The notes: a model not told the origin generated them from the letters alone. 64,000 nucleotides of DNA from UBA7703 sp963667195 (GCA_963667195.1 OY762962.1:248001-312000), one strand, 5' to 3'. Counted from the stretch's first letter, positions 42,056 through 50,659 are shown. Translations and numbers: made by a program.

Positions 42056-42584
42056 ATTTGCCCGCGAAATACTGCTCATTTCGAATGGAGAACGCGTAGT
42101 GCGGCATGTCTGTGTTGTAATAGTGCTTAGTAAACCGGCAGCGGATGGTCATTCCGTTTCGGATGGCGACGTTCATCGAGGCAATGTTGTTGTCCCGCAC
42201 GATGGAAAACACCTCGTCCGCGTTGAGTGTTTCAAACGCGAATGCCTTGCAGGCGCGCGCGGCCTCGATGGCGTAGCCCTGCTTCCAATGCTTGCGTTGA
42301 AAGAGGTAGCCAATCTCCAACACCTCGCGCTCCTCCACGCGCTGCCGCGTGAGTCCGCATTGGCCGATCATCTCGCCCGTCTCCTTCCGTACCACCGCCC
42401 AGAGGCCGTAGCCGTCCGTGCGATATCGCTCCAGCATGCGGTTGAGCCACGCCTGCGTCTCTTCGTCGGAGAACGCATGCTCGTAGGCAAACATCGCCTC
42501 GCGATCCTGCAAAATCTGCGCAAGCGCCGGGTAATCCTCCTACGTCATTTCGCGCAGAATCAACCGCTCAGTCTCCAGAATCAT
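42054..42584 (-). pseudogene. GNAT acetyltransferase gene interrupted by an amber codon
   Basis: From the ATG at 42584, with AGAGGAG before it, the frame reads MILETERLILREMT, then TAG (42542-42540), then EDYPALAQILQDREAMFAYE and on to the end of a normal RimJ/RimL-type N-acetyltransferase (ETGEMIGQCGLTRQR, LFQRKHWKQGYAIEAARACK binding acetyl-CoA). Codon 15 is the only defect; GAG or CAG to TAG by one base would explain it. The remaining 152-codon frame could start only at a TTG (42512) and would lack the first strand and helix. TAG is used as a normal stop elsewhere here (for example lysA), so recoding is not expected. A fresh nonsense mutation is the simplest reading; a sequencing error is possible. 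Confidence 0.85.
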
Positions 42585-42700
42585 CGCCTACTCCTCTCAT
42601 AATTGAATTGTACGGTAATCGCCCGAATCCGCTTCTTGTGTTATAATACTCTTCGAGTTTCGATCGCGTCCAGCGATACACCAAGCGCAAGGAGAACCCA

Positions 42701-43306
42701 ATGCCCCAAACGAGCCAGATCCTCACATCCAACGAAGCCGAAATCGTCATCAAAGCGCGCGTTGAAGCGCTTCTCCGCACGAGCGAACGCGTACTCATCG
42801 CCGTCGACGGCAACTGCTGCGCGGGCAAAACCACGCTCTCGCAACGCCTCGGCAGTTTGCTTGATGCAAACGTGTTTCATCTGGATGACTACTTCCTCCA
42901 ACCGCACATGCGCTCGCCGCAGCGGCTCAGCCAGCCCGGCGGTAACGTCGATTCGGAGCGTTTTCTTGCGCAGGTGCTCCTGCCCGTTTCCCGCGGAGAG
43001 CGGGCAACCGTGCAAAAATATGACTGCCATGCGGATGCGCTGCTTGATCCTGTTCTCGTTTCTCCCAAGCGCGTCGCAATCATCGAGGGCGCATACAGCC
43101 TGCATCCGCTGCTCGCGCCATATTACACGCTCAAGGTGTTCTGCCGGATTGATCCCGCGCTTCAGGCGTCTCGCATCCTCGCGCGAAACGGCGAAGCGGC
43201 GCTCCCCGTGTTCCGCGAGCGTTGGATTCCGCTGGAAAACCGGTATTTTGAAGCGCTCGATATCCTCTCGCAATGCGATCTCGTCGTCGACGGCGAAAAT
43301 TCTTAG
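42701..43306 (+). CDS. Uridine kinase-like P-loop nucleoside kinase
   Basis: A 201-residue protein with Walker A VDGNCCAGKTTLSQRLG, FHLDDYFLQPHMR (as in uridine kinase, where the Asp helps catalysis), YDCHADALLD and VAIIEGAYSLHPLL. It probably phosphorylates a nucleoside or a related small alcohol. It differs from Udk in length and in the C-terminal half, so substrate is open; phosphoribulokinase/pantothenate-kinase relatives share the fold. AAGGAGAACCCA precedes the ATG. A TATAAT lies at about 42640 in the gap shared with the broken GNAT gene, and a terminator follows. Confidence 0.85.
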   Translation: MPQTSQILTSNEAEIVIKARVEALLRTSERVLIAVDGNCCAGKTTLSQRLGSLLDANVFHLDDYFLQPHMRSPQRLSQPGGNVDSERFLAQVLLPVSRGERATVQKYDCHADALLDPVLVSPKRVAIIEGAYSLHPLLAPYYTLKVFCRIDPALQASRILARNGEAALPVFRERWIPLENRYFEALDILSQCDLVVDGENS

Positions 43307-43326
43307 ATTAAATCCATTTCTATCAG

Positions 43327-43352
43327 AAATGCCGCTTTCGCGGCATTTTTTT
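43327..43352 (+). terminator. Intrinsic terminator after the nucleoside kinase gene
   Basis: AAATGCCGC, loop TTTC, GCGGCATTT, then TTTT. The stem is symmetrical and may also stop the opposite DnaJ-domain transcript. Confidence 0.9.
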
Positions 43353-43382
43353 GCATCCTGATTCGATTATCGAAGGTAAGGA

Positions 43383-44018
43383 TCAGCAGAGATCTCCGCC
43401 GCAACAACAGTTGAGGCACATCAGCGCGCTGCAAACGTCGCAGCAAGGCGAAGCGTCCATGTTTCCCGTCGTGTTGCGCTGGTAAGCACGGCCGGAGTTG
43501 TTGAGCGAAAGATACGCGTTGCGGTACTCGGGATTATCCGGCTCCGCGTCATATGCGCGACCGAAGCACTCGATTGCACGTTGGTAAGACCCCTGACGCA
43601 GGAAGATCACGCCGGAAAGGTAGTTCCACTCCGCATTGTGAACCGAAACGCTGTTCAGCACCGCCTGCGCGGCATCGAGGTTGTTTTGGTTGATGAACGA
43701 GCGCGCGCGCGCAAACTCCGCGGCAAACGGCCCGCTATACGCCGTGCCGCCGGGCCGCGAATAGGTTCCGCCCGCGTTATAGGAGCCGTATGCGCCGTTG
43801 GACGAGGAGCCATAGCCAGAACCGCTGGTCGTGGTCTGCTTTTTGGTGAGCATTTCGTAGGCTTGATTGATCTCCTTGAGCTTCTCGCCAGCCAGCTCCT
43901 TGAGGGGATTGTCCGTGTATTTATCCGGATGGTACTTCTTCACGAGCTCCAGATAAGCCGCGCGAATCTCCTCCTGCGTAGCGTTTTCACTCACGCCAAG
44001 CACTTTGTAGGGGTTCAT
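43383..44018 (-). CDS. J-domain protein with a cysteine-rich C-terminus
   Basis: A 211-residue protein. Residues 1-65 are a DnaJ domain with the essential HPD (LVKKYHPDKYTD) that stimulates DnaK ATPase. A Gly/Ser/Tyr-rich linker (SGSGYGSSSNGAYGSYN) follows, then two TPR-like helical units (FINQNNLDAAQAVLNSVSVH, GSYQRAIECFGRAYDAEPD). The last 20 residues contain eight cysteines in PCCDVCSALMCLNCCCGGD, a pattern that could bind metal or serve in lipid or disulfide anchoring. It has no DnaJ zinc-finger domain, so it is not the housekeeping DnaJ. It overlaps the DUF5685 gene by four bases. Confidence 0.9.
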   Translation of the reverse strand: MNPYKVLGVSENATQEEIRAAYLELVKKYHPDKYTDNPLKELAGEKLKEINQAYEMLTKKQTTTSGSGYGSSSNGAYGSYNAGGTYSRPGGTAYSGPFAAEFARARSFINQNNLDAAQAVLNSVSVHNAEWNYLSGVIFLRQGSYQRAIECFGRAYDAEPDNPEYRNAYLSLNNSGRAYQRNTTGNMDASPCCDVCSALMCLNCCCGGDLC

Positions 44019-44890
44019 TCCTTGTCTCCTTCATCCCTCTGCGGGGCGTTATTCTCCGCCGCGCAGACTTCCTTTTCCGCAAGCACACGCTCCTGCGTAT
44101 GCACAAGTCCCAATATCATGATGTTTTCCAGCACGCCGCCAGGTGCTTTCAGCGAAAGCAGGTCGTAGGCCTTCTTCGCCTCGTTGAGCGTGATATTCAG
44201 CAGAAACTCCGCCTGCTCGCGGCCCATGCCGGAGAGCAAAAACGGGTTGTAGCTCTTATTCTCCTCGTCCTTCTTGCGGTCGTCCCATGCGTCGATGAGA
44301 TAGATCCACTTGCCGAGGTTATAATACATCCACTGCGCGGCTGTTTTCTCGCTCTCGGGCAGCGTCGGCGCGTTGAGGATCACGGCGGCAAGCAGCTTGC
44401 CAAAGGCGTTGCTCGGCTCGTCCACCTCGCGGCAGCCTTCGCGCTCCAGCTCGTGCAGGCGCTTCATGCTCTCGCCGATCTGGTGATCCAGCTCCGGGTT
44501 TGCGCGCGCGGCTTTGCGATAGGCGCGCCTGAGCGCGACGCATGCAGCGGCTGCTTTTGCGCCCTTTTCGTCCGCCGCGTCGTCGGCCGCTTTATACCAC
44601 GCGAGTAGCACATTCACGTCCGCCGTATAGTCCAGCGTCGGCGAGGTGTCCGCAATCGGGCGCTTGCCGCGATAGATGCGCGGGCCGCAGTTTCCGCGGG
44701 TAAACTTTGCGTCGCCATTGATCGCCATCAGCGTCAGCGCGAGAAACGCGCAGTCATAGCTCAGCGTCAGGCGCTCCAGCTGACCGTAGCGTCTGCCGAT
44801 GCTCTTGCATAGTCCGCAATAAATTCCGCGGTATTCCGCCTGTTCCCGCACCTTGAGTTCGCACTCGAGCGGGCGGATATAGCCAAACAT
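44015..44890 (-). CDS. DUF5685 family protein
   Basis: A 291-residue, mostly helical protein of unknown function that begins MFGYIRPLECELKVREQAEY and RGIYCGLCKSIGRRYGQLER, the family hallmark with a C-x-x-C. Two aspartate-rich helices stand out: AWYKAADDAADEK (residues 97-109) and WIYLIDAWDDRKKDE (195-209), the latter followed by NKSYNPF. This layout is like the Mg-binding motifs of the squalene/phytoene synthase fold, but overall similarity is not evident by eye. No signal peptide or membrane helix. The ATG at 44890 is chosen because GGAAGCGGCAT precedes it. It overlaps the J-protein gene (ATGA), so the two products probably act together. Confidence 0.85.
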   Translation of the reverse strand: MFGYIRPLECELKVREQAEYRGIYCGLCKSIGRRYGQLERLTLSYDCAFLALTLMAINGDAKFTRGNCGPRIYRGKRPIADTSPTLDYTADVNVLLAWYKAADDAADEKGAKAAAACVALRRAYRKAARANPELDHQIGESMKRLHELEREGCREVDEPSNAFGKLLAAVILNAPTLPESEKTAAQWMYYNLGKWIYLIDAWDDRKKDEENKSYNPFLLSGMGREQAEFLLNITLNEAKKAYDLLSLKAPGGVLENIMILGLVHTQERVLAEKEVCAAENNAPQRDEGDKE

Positions 44891-45014
44891 ATGCCGCTTC
44901 CTTTCTGCATCCGCAAAACATTGTATCATGTCAGGGCACCTGTGAGAATGCCTTTTTTCCGTCGAGGATGTGAACGAATGTGAAACAAGCCCCTATTTTC
45001 GCGGAAAACGGCGC

Positions 45015-45043
45015 AAAAAAGCCGCAGAGCGGACTCCGCGGCT
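45015..45043 (-). terminator. Intrinsic terminator after the DUF1858 gene
   Basis: AGCCGCGGAG, loop TCCG, CTCTGCGGCT, then TTTTTT on the minus strand, about 30 nt behind the stop codon. Confidence 0.9.
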
Positions 45044-45071
45044 GGCTTGCACAAGTTTGTGTTCTGCTACG

Positions 45072-45272
45072 TTACTTGCCCGCGAGATACTTGTTGATAT
45101 CTGCGATGAGCGCGTCGGAATTGATTCCGTGAACCGCGCAAGCCTGCTCAATCGACTCGCCATGCGCCATCGCGCAGCCGAGGCAATGCATGCCCGCGTT
45201 CATCAGAATATCTGCGGTGCCTTCGTCCAGCTCAATCATCTGCTGAATGAGCATATCTTTCGTTGCCTGCAT
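45072..45272 (-). CDS. DUF1858 domain protein
   Basis: A 66-residue protein: MQATKDMLIQQMIELDEGTA, then MNAGMHCLGCAMAHGESIEQ with the family C-x-G-C motif (Cys residues about 30 and 33), and a C-terminal helix INSDALIADINKYLAGK. DUF1858 domains occur alone or fused to redox enzymes such as hybrid cluster proteins; they are thought to bind a metal or small ligand through the two Cys, but the function is not established. Own ribosome binding site TTGGAGGACGATACAC and terminator; single-gene unit. Confidence 0.9.
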   Translation of the reverse strand: MQATKDMLIQQMIELDEGTADILMNAGMHCLGCAMAHGESIEQACAVHGINSDALIADINKYLAGK

Positions 45273-45407
45273 GTGTATCGTCCTCCAAATTAGTTGTTTC
45301 GCCGTTTAATCACTAGCTTTTTACTAGTATATCATGATTCCCGAAAAAAGAAAGTGTTTTTACAACGAAACTTGGCCAAAAACGTGGTGTTTCTGCGAAA
45401 AACCTCG

Positions 45408-45863
45408 TCAGCTGCGGGTTTCGAACACGTTCCCGCAGTGGGTGCAGGTCACGCGGATTCTGCCCTTTCCGCGCGGAACGCGGAGCCTCTGCGCGCATTG
45501 CGGGCAGATCAGGTATTTATATTGCTTGAGTTCCGCCCAGGTCGGGTTCTTCCCGGCGCGCTTGGCACGCGGAGCCTGATAAGCGCCGCCTGCGCTTTTC
45601 GCGCGGAACGTGCGGCGGAACCAGTCCTTGACCGCGGTTTCGTAGGTCAGGTACTTCATGTTCTCCTGATAGCGCTTGTTGAAGTTCTTGCTCGTCATGC
45701 GGATGACGATCAGAACCAGCAGCGCGCCGCTGAGGAGGCTGAGTACGATTCTAAGCCAGCCGACCGATTTGGAAACGATCATGCCGATGATGGACAGCAC
45801 AAGCGCTGCGATCAGCATCGTGCGCGAAAGCTCGTCAATCCCTCTTCTTTGTTGTTGAAACAT
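45408..45863 (-). CDS. Small membrane protein with C-terminal zinc ribbon
   Basis: A 151-residue protein. Two hydrophobic helices (residues 16-33 and 38-57) are followed by a basic linker and a C-terminal zinc ribbon with CPQC (about residue 119) and CTHC (about residue 140). The ribbon is of the zf-ribbon type and probably binds zinc in the cytoplasm; LRVPRGKGRIRVTCTHCGNV is typical of this group. Function unknown. GAGGGAAACCGG precedes ATG. It lies behind the GH13 gene on the same strand but 72 nt... upstream sequence suggests separate control. Confidence 0.82.
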   Translation of the reverse strand: MFQQQRRGIDELSRTMLIAALVLSIIGMIVSKSVGWLRIVLSLLSGALLVLIVIRMTSKNFNKRYQENMKYLTYETAVKDWFRRTFRAKSAGGAYQAPRAKRAGKNPTWAELKQYKYLICPQCAQRLRVPRGKGRIRVTCTHCGNVFETRS

Positions 45864-45935
45864 CCGGTTTCCCTCACTTTGGTTTTCTATCGTGCATATC
45901 GAACGGCTTCGATATTTTTGCCTTACTGGTCATGT

Positions 45936-47882
45936 TCAATCTTGTTTTGTCAGATACAGCCGCGCAGTCAGCGGCGGGAGCGTGGTTCTTGCCTCACCGT
46001 CAACCGGCACGAGAACCTCCTGCGTGAGCACGTCCGTCATCGGCTGATCGAGCGTGATCGGTGTCTCCCCGTCCGCTCCTTGCGGAATGTCGTCCGGGTG
46101 CAGCGTCACCGCCTGCTCACGTTCGCCGCGATTGATCAGCAGCAGCGCCTGCTCGCCGCTCTCCGGCAGCCACCGCAACACCGCGAATACCTCCGGCGAG
46201 AGCGCGCCCATGCGGCAGAGCCCGCGCTTGAGCGCCGCGCTTTCCTTTCGCGCTCGCATCAGCGCAGAATATCCCGCGAACACCGCCTCGTTCTCCGAAC
46301 CCCACGGATACGTTCCGCGGTTGAAGGGATCACTCATGCCCGTCATGCCCGCCTCGTCTCCATAGTAGACGCAAGGCACGCCCGGGAGCGACATCTGGAG
46401 AGCCGCGGCGAGAATCAGGCGAAGGTAGCCCTTCTTTTGATCCTGCTCGCTGGGTCGGTAGGTCGCCTGCACCTTGCGCGAGACCGCGTTGCGATCCGGT
46501 GCTCCGGAGAGCGCGGTTGCCGCGCGGATGATGTCGTGCGAACTGATCAGGTTCAGGCAAGCCTCGAAGAACGGCCTCGGGTAATGTTCCCGCAGGGTTT
46601 GCAGCGCGTGGTCGAGCGCGTAGGCGTCCGTCCGCGCGGTCAGAAACGATATCGCGGCCTCGGTGAAGGGGTAGTTCATGGCGCTGTCCAGCTCATCTCC
46701 GCTGACATAGCCGCGCCTGCCCTCCGGGCCGTATTTGTTGGAGCAGTCGTCCCAAACCTCGCCGAGGAGCACGCCCTCCGGATCGTTCTGCTTGAGCCTT
46801 TTACGTAGAACGCGAATGAACTCGTCCGGCAGCTCGTCCGCCACGTCCAGCCGCCAGCTGGTCGCGCCGTCCTCTGCCCAATGCGACAGCACGCCGTGCT
46901 CGCCCGCGATGAAGTCCGTATAGCCCGGCTCCAGCTCGTTGACGTTGGGCAGGCTGGGGAATCCCCACCAGCTGTCGTAATGCTTGCGGTCGCCCGCAAA
47001 GCGGTACCAGCTCTTGTAAGGCGAGTCGTCCGATTCATACGCGCCGACATCGTCATAGCGCAAGAATTTGTCGAAATAGCGGCTGTCTGCGCCCGTGTGC
47101 GAAAACACGCCGTCGAGCATAATGCGAATCCCGTGCGCTTTCGCCTCCGCGCAGAGCGCGCGGAAGTCGTCCTCGCTGCCGAAGATCGGGTCGATGCGGT
47201 GGTAGTCCGCCGTGTCATAGCGGTGGTTGCTCGCGGATTCGAAGACCGGGTTGAGATAGATCGAGGTCACGCCCAGCGATTTGAGATAACCGAGCTTCTC
47301 GCGGATGCCGTTTGCGTCTCCGCCGAAAAAGTCGTTGGGTTCGTATTCCTCCGCGCCTGCTGCGGGCGTATAGCAAACCTCCTCGCTCCAGCGGTCGTGG
47401 ATGCGCAAAAACCGTCCGATGTTCGCGTGATATTTCGCGCGCTCGCGAAAGTCCTCCCAGCTGCTCCTGCGGAAACGGTCGGGAAAGATTTGGTAGACGA
47501 TGCCTTCGCGCCAATGTTCAGGCGTCTGGAAGCCGCCGTCGTACACCGTGATCTGGTAGGAGCGCGGCGCGTGGGATTCCAGCCTGCCCTCGCCGCTGTC
47601 CGCGCCGTAATACTGCGTGCGCCCGTCCGAGGTGCGAATGATGAAATAATACCAAACGAGGCACGGCACGCCCGGCATGGGAATCTCCCCGTGCACACGG
47701 TCGCCCTCGCGCGTCAATTCAAAAAAAGACTCCACGCCGAGCTGGTTGTAGAGGCGGAGCTGCACATGCGCGCCGCCATCTCCGCCGATCTCGGCCTCAA
47801 TGCGTATGTTCGTGTTGCAGGGAACCGCTCCCTGCGGCCTGCGAAACGAAAGATATCTGGAATGGTGTCGAAACGTAATCAT
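45936..47882 (-). CDS. Alpha-glycosidase of family GH13 (neopullulanase/cyclomaltodextrinase type)
   Basis: A 648-residue cytoplasmic alpha-glucan hydrolase. An N-terminal beta-sandwich domain (about residues 1-120) is followed by the catalytic barrel: EGIVYQIFPDRFRR, LDGVFSHTGADSRYFD, TSWRLDVADELPDEF (nucleophile Asp), GVLLGEVWDDCSNKYG (acid/base Glu) and LNLISSHDIIRAATAL (third Asp). The SSHD motif replaces the more common NHD. It likely degrades maltodextrins, cyclodextrins or pullulan inside the cell. No signal peptide. The frame opens at 47948, but a -10 box (47894-47889) sits where those codons would be, and the ATG at 47882 lies exactly at the expected transcript start, so a leaderless start is proposed. 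Confidence 0.9.
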   Translation of the reverse strand: MITFRHHSRYLSFRRPQGAVPCNTNIRIEAEIGGDGGAHVQLRLYNQLGVESFFELTREGDRVHGEIPMPGVPCLVWYYFIIRTSDGRTQYYGADSGEGRLESHAPRSYQITVYDGGFQTPEHWREGIVYQIFPDRFRRSSWEDFRERAKYHANIGRFLRIHDRWSEEVCYTPAAGAEEYEPNDFFGGDANGIREKLGYLKSLGVTSIYLNPVFESASNHRYDTADYHRIDPIFGSEDDFRALCAEAKAHGIRIMLDGVFSHTGADSRYFDKFLRYDDVGAYESDDSPYKSWYRFAGDRKHYDSWWGFPSLPNVNELEPGYTDFIAGEHGVLSHWAEDGATSWRLDVADELPDEFIRVLRKRLKQNDPEGVLLGEVWDDCSNKYGPEGRRGYVSGDELDSAMNYPFTEAAISFLTARTDAYALDHALQTLREHYPRPFFEACLNLISSHDIIRAATALSGAPDRNAVSRKVQATYRPSEQDQKKGYLRLILAAALQMSLPGVPCVYYGDEAGMTGMSDPFNRGTYPWGSENEAVFAGYSALMRARKESAALKRGLCRMGALSPEVFAVLRWLPESGEQALLLINRGEREQAVTLHPDDIPQGADGETPITLDQPMTDVLTQEVLVPVDGEARTTLPPLTARLYLTKQD

Positions 47883-47888
47883 AAGCAT

Positions 47889-47894
47889 AGTATA
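47889..47894 (-). promoter_or_regulatory. -10 box six nucleotides before the GH13 start codon
   Basis: TATACT on the minus strand, then ATGCTT, then ATG. Transcription would begin at the start codon itself. No Shine-Dalgarno sequence is present. The -35 region is weak. Confidence 0.5.
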
Positions 47895-48019
47895 GCCGAT
47901 TCCCAACGGCGAAACACCGGATTGTGCGGAATGTTGCGAGCTTTTCACAATCTTACAAACTTCGAAAATCCAGCGTTTCTTTTGTCAAAAACTGCTGCAC
48001 TTTCCCACAAGTTGGCAAC

Positions 48020-48066
48020 AAAAAACCGCGCACATACCGGGCTTCCTTGCCCGCCTGCCACGCGGC
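48020..48066 (-). terminator. Intrinsic terminator after the hexapeptide-repeat gene
   Basis: CCGCG ... GGGC, loop AAGGAA, GCCC ... CGCGG, then TTTTTT on the minus strand, just behind the stop codon at 48077. Confidence 0.85.
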
Positions 48067-48076
48067 TGATTTCGAA

Positions 48077-48736
48077 TTATTTGCGCGGAACGATGTCATC
48101 CTGAGCCTTGAAGATGTGCCCCGCCTTGACCACGCCGCGCACACGCGACAGCGGATAGACAGAGGCGTATGGTTCCAACACCGTGCCGGGGTTGAGGACG
48201 CTGTTGCAGCCGACCTCGACATGGTCGCCGAGGATCGCGCCGAACTTCTTCAGCCCCGTTTCGAGCAGCAACCGCTCATGGCGAACGACGACGAGCGTTT
48301 TGTCGCTCTTGACGTTGGAGCAGATCGACCCCGCGCCCATATGCGCAAAGTTACCGAGGATGCTGTCGCCAACGTAGTTATAATGCGGCACCTGCACCTT
48401 GTCGAATAGGATGCAGTTTTTTAGTTCCGTGGAGTTGCCGACCACGCAACCGCGGCCGACGAGCACGCTCCCGCGGATAAACGCGCCGGGACGCACCTCG
48501 GTTCCCTCGCCGATGATGGTAGGCCCCGCGATGAAGATATTCGGGTACAGCACCGCGCTCTTGTGAATCCAAACCTCCTCGCTGGGATGGTCGTATTCCG
48601 CGGGCGAGAGCGTCGGCCCAAGCGCGCGTACAAACGCCTTGATTTGCGGCAACACTTCCCAGGGATAGGTCGTCTCCGTAAAGAGCCGCCACGCCTGCGT
48701 CGTGGAAAGATCGGCAAACATATCTGAATTTTTCAT
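48077..48736 (-). CDS. Hexapeptide-repeat sugar-nucleotide protein (GlmU C-domain-like)
   Basis: A 219-residue protein annotated in many Clostridia as UDP-N-acetylglucosamine pyrophosphorylase. It lacks the N-terminal pyrophosphorylase domain of GlmU. After TYPWEVLPQIKAFVRALGP it is a left-handed beta helix with many I/V-x-x-G hexads (GPTIIGEGTEVRPGAFIRG, VGRGCVVGNSTELKNCILFD, VPHYNYVGDSILGNFAHMGA, GAILGDHVEVGCNSVLNPG). The likely reaction is acyl or nucleotidyl transfer on a sugar, possibly for cell-wall precursors; this is inference from fold. It lies 38 nt behind dnaB and may share its transcript. Confidence 0.85.
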   Translation of the reverse strand: MKNSDMFADLSTTQAWRLFTETTYPWEVLPQIKAFVRALGPTLSPAEYDHPSEEVWIHKSAVLYPNIFIAGPTIIGEGTEVRPGAFIRGSVLVGRGCVVGNSTELKNCILFDKVQVPHYNYVGDSILGNFAHMGAGSICSNVKSDKTLVVVRHERLLLETGLKKFGAILGDHVEVGCNSVLNPGTVLEPYASVYPLSRVRGVVKAGHIFKAQDDIVPRK

Positions 48737-48774
48737 GTGTTTTCCATTCCTTTACCGGTGGCTTCCGCCCTCGC

Positions 48775-50145
48775 TTACTGGTTCTCCTGCGCAATGGAGC
48801 GGAAGCGTGTGTATTCGCCCTGCCAGAGCAGCTTGACCACGCCGGTCGAGCCGTGGCGGTGTTTGGCGATGATGATCTGGCTCGTGTTGTCGCCCATCTC
48901 GTACTCCTGCGTGTCCATATAGACAGCGGGTCGATAGAGCAAGATGACCATGTCGGCGTCCTGCTCGATGGAGCCGCTCTCACGAAGGTCGGAGATGACC
49001 GGTCGGTGGTCGGTTCTGGTGTCCGGGCCGCGGTTGAGCTGGCACAGGAGGATGATCGGCACGTTGAGCTCGCGTGCAAGCAGCTTGAGCTGGCGCGTCA
49101 TGTCGGAAATCTCCTGCATGCGGTTGCCGTCCTTGCGGTTGCCGCTTGCCTGCATGAGCTGGAGGTAGTCGATCACGATCATGTCCAGCCCCGCGCGCGC
49201 GGAGAGCCTGCGGCACTTGCTGCGAATCATCGGCACGCTCGCGCCGCTGCTGTCGTCGATGTAGATCTTTGCGCGGCTCATGGGGTCCATGACCTCCATG
49301 AGGGAGTTCATCTCGTTGCTGCCGATGAGGCCTTCCTTGATCCGCTGGGAATCGACGGAAGCTTCCGTGCAGAGCATACGCATGACGAGCTGTTCGCTGC
49401 TCATCTCAAGGCTGAATACCACGACCGTCTTTGCGTTGTGAACCGCCGCATATTGGGCGACGTTCATCGCAAAGCTCGATTTACCCATGGCGGGACGGGA
49501 GGCCACAATGATCAAATCGCTCTTTTGAAAGCCGTTTGTCATGCGATCCAGCTCGATAAACCCGCTCGGGATTCCCGTGATCTTTCCGCGCCGCTGCGCG
49601 AGTTCGCCGATGAGGTTATATGCCTCCGGCACGATCTGCTCCATGGGAACCAGCGTTCCCTGAACCTTTCGCATGGAGATTTCGTAGATGCGCTTTTCGG
49701 CGAGGTTGAGCGTGTCGTCCAGCTCTTTCTCGTCGTCCATGCCGTCCCGCATGATCTCACTGCCCGCGCGGATGAGTGCGCGCTGCGTGCTCTTGGTCTC
49801 CACGAGGTTGATATAGTGCGAAACGTTCGCGGCGGTAGGCACAAACGTTACGAGATCGGTCAGGTAGGCCAGTCCCCCCGCCATCTCCAGCTTGTTGTGC
49901 CGCTCCAGCTCCGCGGTCAGGGTCACGAGGTCTACCGCGTTTCCGCCCGCGCGTACATCCCGCATCGCGGCGAAGATCGTCGCGTTTGCGGGTACGTAAA
50001 AATCCTCCTCGTGCAGCTGCTCGAGGCTGACTTCCAGCGCACCGCCGTCGATGAGCATGCTGCCGAGCACGGAGCGCTCTGCGTCGCTCACGTGCGGAAG
50101 CGTGGTCATACTGCCCGCGTCCTGATTGAATTCATATTGTTCCAT
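48775..50145 (-). CDS. dnaB: Replicative DNA helicase DnaB (DnaC of Bacillus)
   Basis: A 456-residue hexameric helicase. The N-terminal domain (LPHVSDAERSVLGSMLIDGG) is followed by the RecA-like motor: Walker A IIVASRPAMGKSSFAMNVAQ, Walker B DMIVIDYLQLM, and the C-terminal KHRHGSTGVVKLLWQGEYTR. No intein. Preceded by GGAGCACCCG. It follows rplI as in Bacillus subtilis. DnaA-type loader genes are not in the window. Confidence 0.97.
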   Translation of the reverse strand: MEQYEFNQDAGSMTTLPHVSDAERSVLGSMLIDGGALEVSLEQLHEEDFYVPANATIFAAMRDVRAGGNAVDLVTLTAELERHNKLEMAGGLAYLTDLVTFVPTAANVSHYINLVETKSTQRALIRAGSEIMRDGMDDEKELDDTLNLAEKRIYEISMRKVQGTLVPMEQIVPEAYNLIGELAQRRGKITGIPSGFIELDRMTNGFQKSDLIIVASRPAMGKSSFAMNVAQYAAVHNAKTVVVFSLEMSSEQLVMRMLCTEASVDSQRIKEGLIGSNEMNSLMEVMDPMSRAKIYIDDSSGASVPMIRSKCRRLSARAGLDMIVIDYLQLMQASGNRKDGNRMQEISDMTRQLKLLARELNVPIILLCQLNRGPDTRTDHRPVISDLRESGSIEQDADMVILLYRPAVYMDTQEYEMGDNTSQIIIAKHRHGSTGVVKLLWQGEYTRFRSIAQENQ

Positions 50146-50212
50146 CGGGTGCTCCGATCCGCTTAGTTGCTAGGGTCTCTGCCGCACCGGCTCTTTGCCG
50201 GGCTGTGGCAGA

Positions 50213-50659
50213 TCAGCACTTTTCGACGACGACCTTCAACTGCGCAAACGTGTTTTCATACAGGCTCACGCGGACGTTGTATTCGCCCAGCGCACGGATG
50301 GGGTCCGCCAGCGCGATCTTCTTCTTGTCGATCTCCACTTTCTTCTGCTCCGCAATCGCCGCCGCAATCTCCTTGCCCGTGATCGCGCCGAAGAGATGCC
50401 CGTTTTCGCCGACCTTGGCTTTCACGGTGATCACAGCGCCTTCGAGCTGCTTGGCAAGCTCGCGCGCGGCAAGCCCCGCCTGAAATTTCTTGTGCGCGGC
50501 TGCGCTCTTTTGAATGCTCGCGGCGTTGATCGCCTGTGCGTCCGCGGGGGTAGCCAGCTTACGCGGCAGGAGAAAATTACGCGCGTAGCCATCCGATACG
50601 TCCACGATCTCGCCCTTTTTACCTGTTCCCTTAACGTCTTGCTCCAATAGTAGCTTCAT
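50213..50659 (-). CDS. rplI: 50S ribosomal protein L9
   Basis: A 148-residue two-domain protein at the base of the L1 stalk. The N-terminal domain MKLLLEQDVKGTGKKGEIVD, VSDGYARNFLLPRKLATPAD and the long connecting helix are standard; the C-terminal domain contains GHLFGAITGKEIAAAIAEQK. Its ATG overlaps the gdpP stop. Confidence 0.98.
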   Translation of the reverse strand: MKLLLEQDVKGTGKKGEIVDVSDGYARNFLLPRKLATPADAQAINAASIQKSAAAHKKFQAGLAARELAKQLEGAVITVKAKVGENGHLFGAITGKEIAAAIAEQKKVEIDKKKIALADPIRALGEYNVRVSLYENTFAQLKVVVEKC

